Of a stretch of 41,560 bases of DNA, positions 17,830-25,140 are shown one piece after another. The DNA is from an uncultured Bacteroidales bacterium (GTDB taxonomy: Bacteria > Bacteroidota > Bacteroidia > Bacteroidales > P3), in contig CAJOEN010000028.1 of NCBI GenBank assembly GCA_905233475.1, positions 12,989 to 54,548 on the forward strand. Reading direction: 5' to 3'. The notes beneath the pieces are model-generated. The model saw nothing but the letters and a program-made list of their open reading frames with translations, was not told the origin of the DNA and made no database searches. A program made the position numbers and the translations under genes. How positions within the stretch are numbered: position 1 is the first letter of the stretch; the number at the start of each line of letters is the position of its first letter.

Positions 17830-19884
17830 TTGCGCAAGCCCGTTTTTGAACAAAAAAACAGAAAAAAAGTCGCTTTGTACGGACTAAAAAACATATTGGG
17901 TGCTTTGGCATGCGTAACGCTTTGTTTGGGAGTGTGTTACGCACAGGATACCGTGCAACGTCGTAATTTGCAGAACGTTACCGTAACGGCCAAGGCCACC
18001 TCCAAGGAGACCTCCTCCACCACGCCTGTGCAGGTCTTGGACAGAGTTAAGCTGGAGCGTATCAACGCCGTGCAGCTGTCCGACGCTGTGAAACAGCTCT
18101 CCGGCGTGGTGCTGAAGGACTACGGCGGGGTAGGGGGCATTAAGACCGTCTCGGCGCGAGGCCTTGGCAGCCAGTTCAGCACCCTCACCATCGACGGCAT
18201 TGCCGTGGGCGACTGCCAGAACGGCCAGCCCGACTTAGGCAGGTACATCGTTACGGACATAGCAAACATCAGCTTTGCCAACGGCCAGCCCGACGACATA
18301 TTGCAACCTGCGCGGGTGCTCGCTTCGGGCAACGTGCTCAACATGCAGACGGCCAAGCCTAATTTGTACTGCAATACCACTAATCTAAAACTTGGTTTCG
18401 AGGCGGGCTCGTTCGGACTTCTGCACCCAAGTCTGAGCTACGAGCAGCGTTTGGGCGAAAAACTCTCTATGTCGCTGTTAGGCACTTATATTCAGTCCAA
18501 TGGCGATTACCCGTTCACTATCTACTACACCCAGAGCAAGACCGACAGTAGTTCGCGGGAACGCCGTACCCACTCGGCGGTGCGGATGACCAATATCGAG
18601 GGCAACCTGTTCTACAATATCGACGACCACCAGCGGATGACAGCCAAACTGCATTATTACAATGCTTTCCAGCAACTGCCCGGACCTGTGATATACTATT
18701 CCGAAACTCCTGGCTCCGAGTCCTCGCGTGACCAGTCGGGATTTGTGCAGCTGCACTACATCAACCATATTTCGCCACGCTGGGATTTGCGTGTGGACGG
18801 CAAGATGTACGCCGTTCAAAACATCTACGACGATTCCGCCTACAACGGCTCCACGGGCGTGCTGCACAACGATTACCGCCAATCGGAGTATTACCTCACC
18901 TCAGCCTTGTTGTTCCGTTTGAACGATTATGTAAGTTTTTCGTATTCAACGGATTATTTCTACAATACCTTGAACTCCAACGTGGAAAGCTGCTCCGATG
19001 TGGAACGTCATTCGTGGCTCAACGCTTTTTCGGCAAAAGCCTATCTTGGAAAAGTAAATCTCACATCCACAGTGCTTTATTCCCTTCATACTGAAGCAAT
19101 ACTTGATGCTTTCGCCAAAGAGTACCGCCATTTTACGCCTTACTTTGGAGTAACGTATAAACCTTTCAAAAACAAGGACTTGCGTTTGCGTTATTTTATC
19201 AAACAGAATTACCGTCTGCCAAATTTCAACGAGTGCTACTACGCTTATATGTCACGCGATTTGCGTCCCGAAAAGGCTTTCCAGAACAATTTGGGCATAA
19301 CGTATGATTTCAGGCCGGTGGGAAAAAAATTGCACAGCCTTACGCTTCTCCTCGATGGTTACTACAACCAAGTTAGCGACAAGATAGTGGCCTTTCCCAG
19401 CCACAGCCTTTATATGTGGTCGATGATAAATATCGGACGTGTGTCGATAACCGGCGTGGATGCCAAAGTGGCGGCGGATTTGATGTTTTCAAGGTATTTA
19501 TCGCTTTCGCTCGACGCCACTTACACTTTTCAGCAGGCAATCGACGTGACGGACGAGAAATCAAAGACATATATGCACCAAATACCATACACCCCCGAAC
19601 ATTCGCTTTCGGCTATGACCTTTCTGAAGACGCGGGTTGTGGACTTTGGGTACAATATAATATATATTGGCGACCGCTATCGTCTGGCCCAAAACAAGCC
19701 CGAGACCTTGGTGGAAGGCTATGTGGACCAGAGCGTTATTCTGTCGAAAGAAATAATGCTGAAGTACGGAAACCTCAAGTTGCAGGCTCAGGTGCTCAAT
19801 TTGTTCGACGTGCAATACGAGGTGGTGAACAGTTATCCTATGATGGGACGAAATTATAAATTCAAAATAATGTACGATTTTTAA
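17830..19884 (+). CDS. btuB: TonB-dependent outer-membrane cobalamin receptor (BtuB-like)
   Basis: Imports vitamin B12 across the outer membrane with TonB energy. It has a signal peptide ending at CYAQ, a TonB-box-like VTVTAKA, a plug domain (LSDAVKQLSGVVLKDYGGVG, SARGLGSQFSTLTIDGIAVG) and a 22-strand barrel ending in aromatic YKFKIMYDF. The start is uncertain. The frame is open back to ATG 17692, but that ATG lies inside the riboswitch, and no other in-frame ATG precedes the signal peptide. TTG 17830 (684 residues) and TTG 17875 are the practical alternatives. Position directly after a cobalamin riboswitch and before a BtuG-like lipoprotein supports B12 rather than iron-chelate transport. 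Confidence 0.88.
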   Translation: MRKPVFEQKNRKKVALYGLKNILGALACVTLCLGVCYAQDTVQRRNLQNVTVTAKATSKETSSTTPVQVLDRVKLERINAVQLSDAVKQLSGVVLKDYGGVGGIKTVSARGLGSQFSTLTIDGIAVGDCQNGQPDLGRYIVTDIANISFANGQPDDILQPARVLASGNVLNMQTAKPNLYCNTTNLKLGFEAGSFGLLHPSLSYEQRLGEKLSMSLLGTYIQSNGDYPFTIYYTQSKTDSSSRERRTHSAVRMTNIEGNLFYNIDDHQRMTAKLHYYNAFQQLPGPVIYYSETPGSESSRDQSGFVQLHYINHISPRWDLRVDGKMYAVQNIYDDSAYNGSTGVLHNDYRQSEYYLTSALLFRLNDYVSFSYSTDYFYNTLNSNVESCSDVERHSWLNAFSAKAYLGKVNLTSTVLYSLHTEAILDAFAKEYRHFTPYFGVTYKPFKNKDLRLRYFIKQNYRLPNFNECYYAYMSRDLRPEKAFQNNLGITYDFRPVGKKLHSLTLLLDGYYNQVSDKIVAFPSHSLYMWSMINIGRVSITGVDAKVAADLMFSRYLSLSLDATYTFQQAIDVTDEKSKTYMHQIPYTPEHSLSAMTFLKTRVVDFGYNIIYIGDRYRLAQNKPETLVEGYVDQSVILSKEIMLKYGNLKLQAQVLNLFDVQYEVVNSYPMMGRNYKFKIMYDF

Positions 19885-19896
19885 AACTTATTGAAA

Positions 19897-20973
19897 ATGA
19901 AGAAATTAACATTGCTGATATGTATTTTATTTTTTGTGATAGTTTCGGTTTCCTGCAAAAAAGACCCTGCAAAAGAAGAAGAGCCCCAAGTCGATGAAAT
20001 AGTGAAGGCCGAACAAGGCACTCCGGCCAAGTATATCTACATCCTTAACGAAGGCACATGGGGCAACAACGAAGCCTCGCTCGACAGGATAGAGCTTGCC
20101 ACAGGCATTTTTGAACACAACGTTTTTGGCGCGCAGAACGGCCGCGACCTCGGCGATGTGGCCAACGACATACAGCTGTACGGCAGTAAGATGTACATTG
20201 TGGTGAACAATTCAAATACTTTGGAAGTGGTTGAACCTGAGTCGGGTAGGTCGATACAGCAGATTTCCGAAGGCATAAACCAGCCTCGCTACGTGGTGGG
20301 AGCCGGAGCATACGTTTACGTGAGCAGCTACAGCGACTTGGTTTACAAAATCGACACTGCAACTTTCAGTGTGGTAGCCACTTGCAACGTAGGTCGCGAC
20401 CCCGAGATGATGGCCGTGGTGGGGCAGAAACTCTACGTGGTGAACTCCGGCGGTTTGGACAACCCTAACTACGACACCACCTTGTCCGTGGTGGATTTGG
20501 CCACTTTTCAGGAAGTTGAGAGAATAACGGTTGGCACTAATCCCACCAAGCTTGCCAAAATCGACGACGAGAGGCTTTTGGTTATCTGCAACGGCAATTA
20601 CGGCAACGAGCCTTCGTCGCTGGTGGTGGTGAATACCGGCACGGGAACCAAGGAAAAACTTTCTTTTACCTGCACCAACTTGCTGATTAACAACGGCCAA
20701 GCCCTTTGCTACGACTACGATTGGTCGGCACTTACGGCGGTGTTCTATCGACTAAACCTCAATACTTTCGCAAAGGAGAGTCTTGTGCTCAACGGCAGCG
20801 GCGACATCGCTTGTCCTTACGGCATAGCCGTGAACAGCTACAACGGCAATATATACGTTACCGACTCACAGAACTTCCTCAGCAGCGGCGACATCTATTG
20901 TTTCTCCGCCACCGGCGCACTCCTCTACAAGCGCGAATGCGGCATGGGACCTGCAAAAGTGGTGATGTGGTAG
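19897..20973 (+). CDS. btuG: BtuG-like surface lipoprotein, beta-propeller (DUF5074/YncE type)
   Basis: 358 residues from ATG 19897 (an in-frame TTG lies two codons upstream). Lipoprotein signal with the acylated Cys at residue 20 (FFVIVSVSC then KKDP). The rest is a repeating propeller pattern: YIYILNEGTWGNNEASLDRI, KMYIVVNNSNTLEVVE, YVYVSSYSDLVYKIDTAT, KLYVVNSGGLDNPNYDTTLS and NIYVTDSQNF. Known: in Bacteroides BtuG caps BtuB and binds cobalamin with extremely high affinity at the cell surface. It follows btuB after 12 nt in the same riboswitch-controlled operon. The family assignment rests on fold pattern and context, not on a search. Confidence 0.8.
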   Translation: MKKLTLLICILFFVIVSVSCKKDPAKEEEPQVDEIVKAEQGTPAKYIYILNEGTWGNNEASLDRIELATGIFEHNVFGAQNGRDLGDVANDIQLYGSKMYIVVNNSNTLEVVEPESGRSIQQISEGINQPRYVVGAGAYVYVSSYSDLVYKIDTATFSVVATCNVGRDPEMMAVVGQKLYVVNSGGLDNPNYDTTLSVVDLATFQEVERITVGTNPTKLAKIDDERLLVICNGNYGNEPSSLVVVNTGTGTKEKLSFTCTNLLINNGQALCYDYDWSALTAVFYRLNLNTFAKESLVLNGSGDIACPYGIAVNSYNGNIYVTDSQNFLSSGDIYCFSATGALLYKRECGMGPAKVVMW

Positions 20974-21101
20974 GGGAGGCGATTTTTTTTATTTTTAATT
21001 TATTAGATTGCCAAGATTTCTGACGCTTGCGGATAGGAGTTTATTTTTCAGTTTGTTTGGGCTCACGAGATGATTTTTTTTTATCGGAAATTACCATCTT
21101 G

Positions 21102-21180
21102 AAGTTATAACTTTTTTGGAACAAATTCCAAAAAAGTTATAACTTTTACGGATTTAATTCCGAAAAAGTAAGATTTTTTC
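21102..21180. repeat. Two-unit 32-bp repeat array behind the second ATPase gene
   Basis: Units are 21109-21140 and 21141-21172. Each unit is itself a dyad of the form ACTTTTTTGGA...TTCCAAAAAAGT. The first extends to a perfect 20-bp inverted repeat: AAGTTATAACTTTTTTGGAA (21102-21121) against 21126-21145, with loop CAAA. The array matches the one at 22360-22432 as a direct repeat. Confidence 0.9.
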
Positions 21181-21199
21181 AAGGGATATGTTTGTAAAA

Positions 21200-22330
21200 C
21201 TATTCTTTAGAAAGAAGAAAGTCGGCTATGTTTTCCGGAGTAATAATTTTAAAATCAGTGTTTTGGTATGTGTCTGTGAAAGTCTTTGGAAGATGTGCTT
21301 TTGCACGGGGATTCCATTTTATTTCGTAGGCATGTATTTTTCCGCCGCCTTCCTCAAGGTAATCTATTTCCTGTTGCTGTTTTGTACGCCAAAAATAGCG
21401 GTTTACCCAACAGTTATGGTTTTCGTTGGCTTTCATGCGTTCCGAAATTACGAAATTCTCCCACAAAGCCCCAATGTCCTGCCTGATTTCGGGTGCGTTG
21501 TAGTCGGCGATAAGGGCGTTGCGGATGCCGTTGTCATAAAAATATATTTTGCGGCTTGTCTTGAGTTCGTGGCGCAGGTTGCGCGAGTAGGAGGGAAGCC
21601 TAAAAATAATGTAGCACTGCTCCAACAGAGAGATGTAGCGTTCCACGGTTTTGCTGTCGAGCGAACACATTTGGCCTAATTCGTTGTACGAAACCTGCGA
21701 CCCTACTTGATAGGCAAGGGCACGGAGAAGAGTCTGCAGTTTGTCGGGATGTTTGATGTTTTCCCACGAAAGTATGTCCTTGTACAGATATGCGTCGGTA
21801 AGCAGTTTGAGGACTTCCACTTCACTGCCGTTGTTCATCACCACTTCAGGATAGTATCCATATATTACACGACGCGGCAGCATACGCATTTCCTTGAGTT
21901 TGCCATGATGAGCCACCATCTCACCAAACGATAGTGGGAACATTTGGAATTTCCATTGGCGTCCGGTAAGAGGCTCGTTTATCTCGTTGGCAAGTTCGAA
22001 AGCCGAACTGCCCGATGCTATCACCTGAATGTCGGAGTCCGAATCGGCTATGAGTTTCAGTCGCAGACCTATGTTTTTTATACGCTGGGCTTCGTCAATA
22101 ATGACTATCTTGTTGCCTTCGAACTCTGACAAAAGCCTGTCTGCCGATGCGTTGTTGAATAAGTTCTGTACCTGCATTTCGTCGCCGTTCAGCCAAAGAA
22201 TTTTGTCGTTGTCGTGCAAAATCTTTTTCAAAAGAGTGGTTTTTCCCACCTGCCGAGCTCCCATAAGGATTATTATTTTTCCCTTAAAGAGCTTGTTTTC
22301 AATGTTTTTATATAAAAATCTTTCTATCAT
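21200..22330 (-). CDS. AAA ATPase with DUF4143/nuclease-like C-terminus (second copy)
   Basis: 376 residues. Walker A is GARQVGKTT (24-32), Walker B NKIVIIDEAQ, with sensor-like VIASGSSAFELANEINEPLT next. The GRQWKFQMFPLSFGE block is typical of this family. A DUF4143 winged helix follows (LGQMCSLDSKTVERYISLLE), then the endonuclease-like EIDYLEEGG...YEIKWN (Asp, then Glu-x-Lys). It is a different subgroup from the copy at 15886-17217. The leader is about 20 nt after TATATTTG. The gene is bracketed by near-identical two-unit repeat arrays in direct orientation, which suggests it is a mobile or excisable cassette. Function is unknown. Confidence 0.88.
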   Translation of the reverse strand: MIERFLYKNIENKLFKGKIIILMGARQVGKTTLLKKILHDNDKILWLNGDEMQVQNLFNNASADRLLSEFEGNKIVIIDEAQRIKNIGLRLKLIADSDSDIQVIASGSSAFELANEINEPLTGRQWKFQMFPLSFGEMVAHHGKLKEMRMLPRRVIYGYYPEVVMNNGSEVEVLKLLTDAYLYKDILSWENIKHPDKLQTLLRALAYQVGSQVSYNELGQMCSLDSKTVERYISLLEQCYIIFRLPSYSRNLRHELKTSRKIYFYDNGIRNALIADYNAPEIRQDIGALWENFVISERMKANENHNCWVNRYFWRTKQQQEIDYLEEGGGKIHAYEIKWNPRAKAHLPKTFTDTYQNTDFKIITPENIADFLLSKE

Positions 22331-22350
22331 AACCGTGTGCTTTGGTTTTG

Positions 22351-22358
22351 CAAATATA
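22351..22358 (-). promoter_or_regulatory. Promoter -7 box of the second AAA/DUF4143 gene
   Basis: Minus-strand TATATTTG (22358-22351). TTTGG in the first repeat unit lies 20 nt upstream and serves as the -33 element, the same geometry as at the first ATPase gene. Confidence 0.65.
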
Positions 22359-22359
22359 C

Positions 22360-22432
22360 AACTTTTTTGGATTTGATTCCAAAAAAGTCATAACTTTTGT
22401 GGAATTGATTCCGAAAAAGTGAGGTTTTTGAG
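22360..22432. repeat. Two-unit 32-bp repeat array in front of the second ATPase gene
   Basis: Units are 22360-22391 and 22392-22423. Each is a dyad (ACTTTTTTGGATTTGATTCC then AAAAAAGT). Homology with the array at 21109-21180 continues past the second unit through a T-run (GTTTTTGA against ATTTTTTC), giving a direct repeat of roughly 70 nt. Confidence 0.9.
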
Positions 22433-22781
22433 CTTTTTTTTCTTGTTTGGGTTTTGTTGTGGAAAAGAGCCGTTTTGTTATAAAAAACGCGACAAAGTTA
22501 ATGATTGACAAAAGTTTTTCTCTCAAAAATTATACTTTTTTTACTATCTAAATATGATTTTTGACTAAAATATATCTTTTTGAGCAGTTTTTTTTGATTA
22601 TAATACTCTGGTTTATAGGGTGATATGGTATTGCACAAATTCTTGTGCAAAATGCTGTTTTGTTTATGCATTGAAAGTGAGTGCATTTGGAATAATGGTA
22701 GTACTTTTGCAGCGCAAATTTTAAAACTAATCACAAATTTAAAAACCGAGGGGCCGATGGTATATAACAGGTAGAAATTAA
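22433..22781. other. AT-rich intergenic region with a perfect inverted repeat and a promoter box
   Basis: No gene is supported. TTGCACAA (22631-22638) and TTGTGCAA (22643-22650) form a perfect 8-bp inverted repeat around ATTC. TACTTTTG at 22702-22709 fits the -7 consensus and would drive the pseudogene starting at 22782. Confidence 0.4.
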
Positions 22782-23179
22782 ATGAAAAAAACACTTTGTA
22801 TTTTATAAATGTTTATTGGGTTGTGTACTATTGCTAATGCCCAATATAAACCTACAGAAAAGGATCTTGGAAAAGATTGCCCGACAGAAAATGGTAAGCT
22901 GGGCACATGGAAAAATTTTACGGTTACGGAGAAACAAGATAATACCAATAGTAAAATTATTCTTCTTCGAATACATCAAGCGTCTCAGCATCTGCAAACA
23001 TATCAGTTGGAACCAAGAAAACCAATGTTGGAGCTAGCGTGACAGGTGGTACATCGTCAACTGTTGGAGGCAGTAAGACATCATCTACAACTTCTGGTAC
23101 TACAAGAACTTATAATGCCATACAATGTGTAGAGGATAAAAATGCAAATTTGCCTCAATATACACCTGTTAGGTGGTAG
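22782..23179 (+). pseudogene. Decayed small secreted protein
   Basis: ATG 22782 begins a signal peptide MKKTLCIL, interrupted by TAA at codon 9 (22806-22808) and continuing in frame as MFIGLCTIANAQYKPTEKDL. The frame then changes near 22965. The last part reads as a Ser/Thr/Gly-rich stretch (SVSASANISVGTKKTNVG) ending NANLPQYTPVRW at TAG 23179. It thus needs one base change and one indel to make a single protein of about 130 residues. It has a promoter box upstream and a terminator downstream, so it was once a complete unit. No family was recognised. Confidence 0.55.
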
Positions 23180-23276
23180 TTTAAGCTGTGATTCTTATAC
23201 CAGAGTGATTTATTTCAAATAATAGATTCTTCTTTCAGGAGGCAAATGCCTTTAAATCAAAGAAAAACAAATATAT

Positions 23277-23305
23277 AGGTGGTCGTTTTGACCACCTTTG
23301 TTTTT
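23277..23305 (+). terminator. Rho-independent terminator
   Basis: AGGTGGTC (23277-23284) pairs with GACCACCT (23290-23297) around GTTTT, followed by TTGTTTTT. It ends the transcript of the decayed secreted gene. Confidence 0.85.
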
Positions 23306-23373
23306 ATAAAAACACCCCTCTTACACAATAAATAAATCAAATCTCTTTACGTTAGAAGAGAAATTTCAAATGT

Positions 23374-23694
23374 ATGAAATATAGCGAACAATATATCCAA
23401 TCGGAGCTGGCAAATGCCGCAAGGACAATACTTCCGGCAAATGCCAAACTTATTCTTTTTGGCTCGCACGCACGAAACGAGGCCACCGAGGAATCGGATT
23501 GGGATTTGCTGTTGCTTATGGACAAAGATAAAATAACCGATGGCGACTACGACAAATACGTTTGGCCGCTGGTTACAATGGGGTGGAATTTGGGCGAATA
23601 TTTCTCGGTAAAGATGTATTCTTCCGAGAATTGGAACAAAAGAGCGGGCACACCCATTTATAAAAATGTTGAAAGGGAGGGCATTCAACTATAA
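23374..23694 (+). CDS. mntA: MNT nucleotidyltransferase antitoxin (MntA-like)
   Basis: 106 residues of the minimal nucleotidyltransferase fold, with the signature GSHARNEATEESDWDLL, which is exactly GS-x10-DxD. Known: MntA antitoxins transfer AMP to a tyrosine of the partner HEPN RNase (HepT) and so silence it. The partner reading frame overlaps its stop codon (23691), the usual arrangement. The antitoxin is intact while the toxin is broken. Confidence 0.85.
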   Translation: MKYSEQYIQSELANAARTILPANAKLILFGSHARNEATEESDWDLLLLMDKDKITDGDYDKYVWPLVTMGWNLGEYFSVKMYSSENWNKRAGTPIYKNVEREGIQL

Positions 23695-24093
23695 AACTTT
23701 CGGACGAAGAGCGTGCTGCCATTGTCTCGATGCGCACACAAAAAGCCTATGATACATGGGCGGAAACCAAAGAAATAATTTCAAGAAAACTGTGGTATGC
23801 CGCCGCAAACAGGATGTACTATGCTTGTTATTATATCACATCGTCCTTGCTTATAAGCAGAGGGCTTGCCCCCAACAACACATACAGGTGTAATCAGATT
23901 GCTCGGAATGCATTTCGTGGCAACAGGCTTGCTATCTCCCGAACTGGGAAAATTTTACAGCAAATTATTTGAACTAAGACAAACAGGCGATTACGACGAT
24001 TGGGTTGTTGTTACAGAAGAAGATGTCCTTTCTCAAAGTCAAATGGTAGAACCTTATTTTGAGGCAGTTACCAAATTGATTTCAGAAAACTAA
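23691..24093 (+). pseudogene. hepT: HEPN toxin (HepT-like), start lost and frameshifted
   Basis: The protein reads KLSDEERAAIVSMRTQKAYD then TWAETKEIISRKLWYAAANR, YYACYYITSSLLISRGLAP, and after a frame change THTGVIRLLGMHFVATGLLS up to VTKLISEN. The RLLGMH segment fits the R-x4-6-H RNase motif. Two lesions are visible. The expected ATG overlapping the mntA stop is ATA (23691-23693). A run of five C (about 23869-23873) holds one base too many. A remaining ATG at 23730 would give only a short, non-functional product. A sequencing slip at the C run is possible, but it does not explain the lost start. Confidence 0.75.
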
Positions 24094-24183
24094 TAAACAA
24101 CATGTTTTTTTACTTTTTATTAATTAAAATATTTATTTTTAGCAATTTAAGTAATTTGATACAATAAAGGGGGCTTCTATAAA

Positions 24184-24447
24184 TTGCCTCGGAGAGGCAA
24201 ACTCTCAATAACCTCACATGCTAATGTGAGGTATATCAGGCAAATAAAGAACAGGCGTGTAGCTTTGGCTCTTATTCTTGAAAATTTTGAAAGTCCGCCA
24301 AACCTTCAAAAATTAATCACTCGAATAAGATACACTAAAGTTCATGCCAATGGCGTGAACCTTTATGCGTACTTATGTGTGATTTTGGTCTTGGCGGACA
24401 CCACAAAATTTCGTAAGCAACGGAAAGGTGAACGCCTTTTTTGTTGC
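24184..24447 (+). ncRNA. Possible structured RNA with nested and consecutive hairpins
   Basis: Consecutive pairings: TTGCCTC/GAGGCAA (24184-24200, loop GGA); CCTCACAT/ATGTGAGG (24212-24231, loop GCTA); a long-range stem GTCCGCCAA (24293-24301) with TTGGCGGAC (24391-24399) enclosing AATCAC/GTGATT and GTTCATGCC/GGCGTGAAC (24340-24360, one wobble); and GCAAC..AAAGG/CCTTT..GTTGC (24417-24447). An open frame starting with TTG crosses it but is not protein-like. No known RNA class was recognised. It lies just before a small HTH gene. Confidence 0.35.
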
Positions 24448-24479
24448 CATAGTTTCAAAGTCCGCAGAAAAAAACAACA

Positions 24480-24716
24480 ATGGACGGTGAGTACAACATA
24501 GGCAGGCGCATAAAGGAGTATGTGGAGGAGAACGGCATCCGTATAGGGTGGCTGAGTCAGCGCTTGCACTGCCACCGCAACACTATTTACAATATCTTCG
24601 AACGCAACTGGATAGACACACAAATGCTTATGCGTTTATGCATAGTACTTAAACACGATTTTTTCGCCGAACTATCCGAACAGTGGCAAAAGAAAAATGG
24701 TGGTAAAGCTAATTGA
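24480..24716 (+). CDS. Small HTH DNA-binding protein
   Basis: 78 residues, MDGEYNIGRRIKEYVEENGI followed by a helix-turn-helix (RIGWLSQRLHCHRNTIYNIF) and a C-terminal segment with DTQMLMRLCIVLKHDFFAEL. It resembles the short XRE-like regulators that are frequent in Bacteroidota. A 14-residue piece of it (NTIYNIFERNWIDT) recurs, slightly changed, at the start of the next open frame beyond a repeat array. Confidence 0.7.
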   Translation: MDGEYNIGRRIKEYVEENGIRIGWLSQRLHCHRNTIYNIFERNWIDTQMLMRLCIVLKHDFFAELSEQWQKKNGGKAN

Positions 24717-24779
24717 AAACTAATGCAAAATAGGGGGGGGATAAAAATAATACGATTTTTTTATTATCGATTTCTTTTG

Positions 24780-24870
24780 CAAAATTACACTTTTTCGGGG
24801 ATTTAATAAAATAAATTAACATTTTTTCGGGGGAATAAAACATAAAAAATGACACTTTTTCGGGGGAATA
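24780..24870. repeat. Orphan three-unit 33-bp repeat array with a leftward promoter box
   Basis: Cores ACTTTTTCGGGG recur near 24789, 24820 and 24854, a period of about 33 nt. On the minus strand the array ends CCCCGAAAAAGTG directly followed by TAATTTTGC (-7 box, 24787-24780). That closely matches the CCAAAAAAGTTGTATATTTGC arrangement of the second ATPase gene, but no ATPase gene follows; only A/T-rich DNA and a run of eight G (24733-24740) separate it from the HTH gene end. Confidence 0.75.
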
Positions 24871-24873
24871 GAT

Positions 24874-25140
24874 GTGATAACATCAATTTACAACATTTAC
24901 GAACGCTATTGGATAGATACCACAAATAATGTTTTATGTGAGAGTGCACAATTGACATTCAGCAATGGAGAAACAAGAGATGTGGATTTCGTTCCTCAAA
25001 TGCAGAAGGGAATATGCTGCAAGTTGCAGGATATGGAATATTTCCGTTCATTTACACTCGACCCATTTACTGTTGATTGGCATAATGAAATCGGTTTTGC
25101 TCCCGAATTTCTCTTCGAACAAGGGACATCTATAGTATAA
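24874..25140 (+). pseudogene. Chimeric remnant: HTH fragment fused to a DUF2442 domain
   Basis: The open frame begins at GTG 24874 directly after the repeat array. Its first about 16 residues (ITSIYNIYERYWIDT) copy the recognition-helix region of the upstream HTH protein. From about residue 20 it is DUF2442-like (LTFSNGETRDVDFVPQMQ, LQDMEYFRSFTLDPFTVDWH, ending IGFAPEFLFEQG). The usual DUF2442 N-terminus is missing. It may be a fusion made by recombination at the array, and expression is doubtful. DUF2442 proteins often sit next to DUF4160 genes in toxin-antitoxin-like pairs; no partner is seen here. Confidence 0.6.

Noticed and set aside
24184..24501. 105-codon frame with a TTG start
   Set aside because: No recognisable protein; overlaps several perfect hairpins and runs into the HTH gene start.
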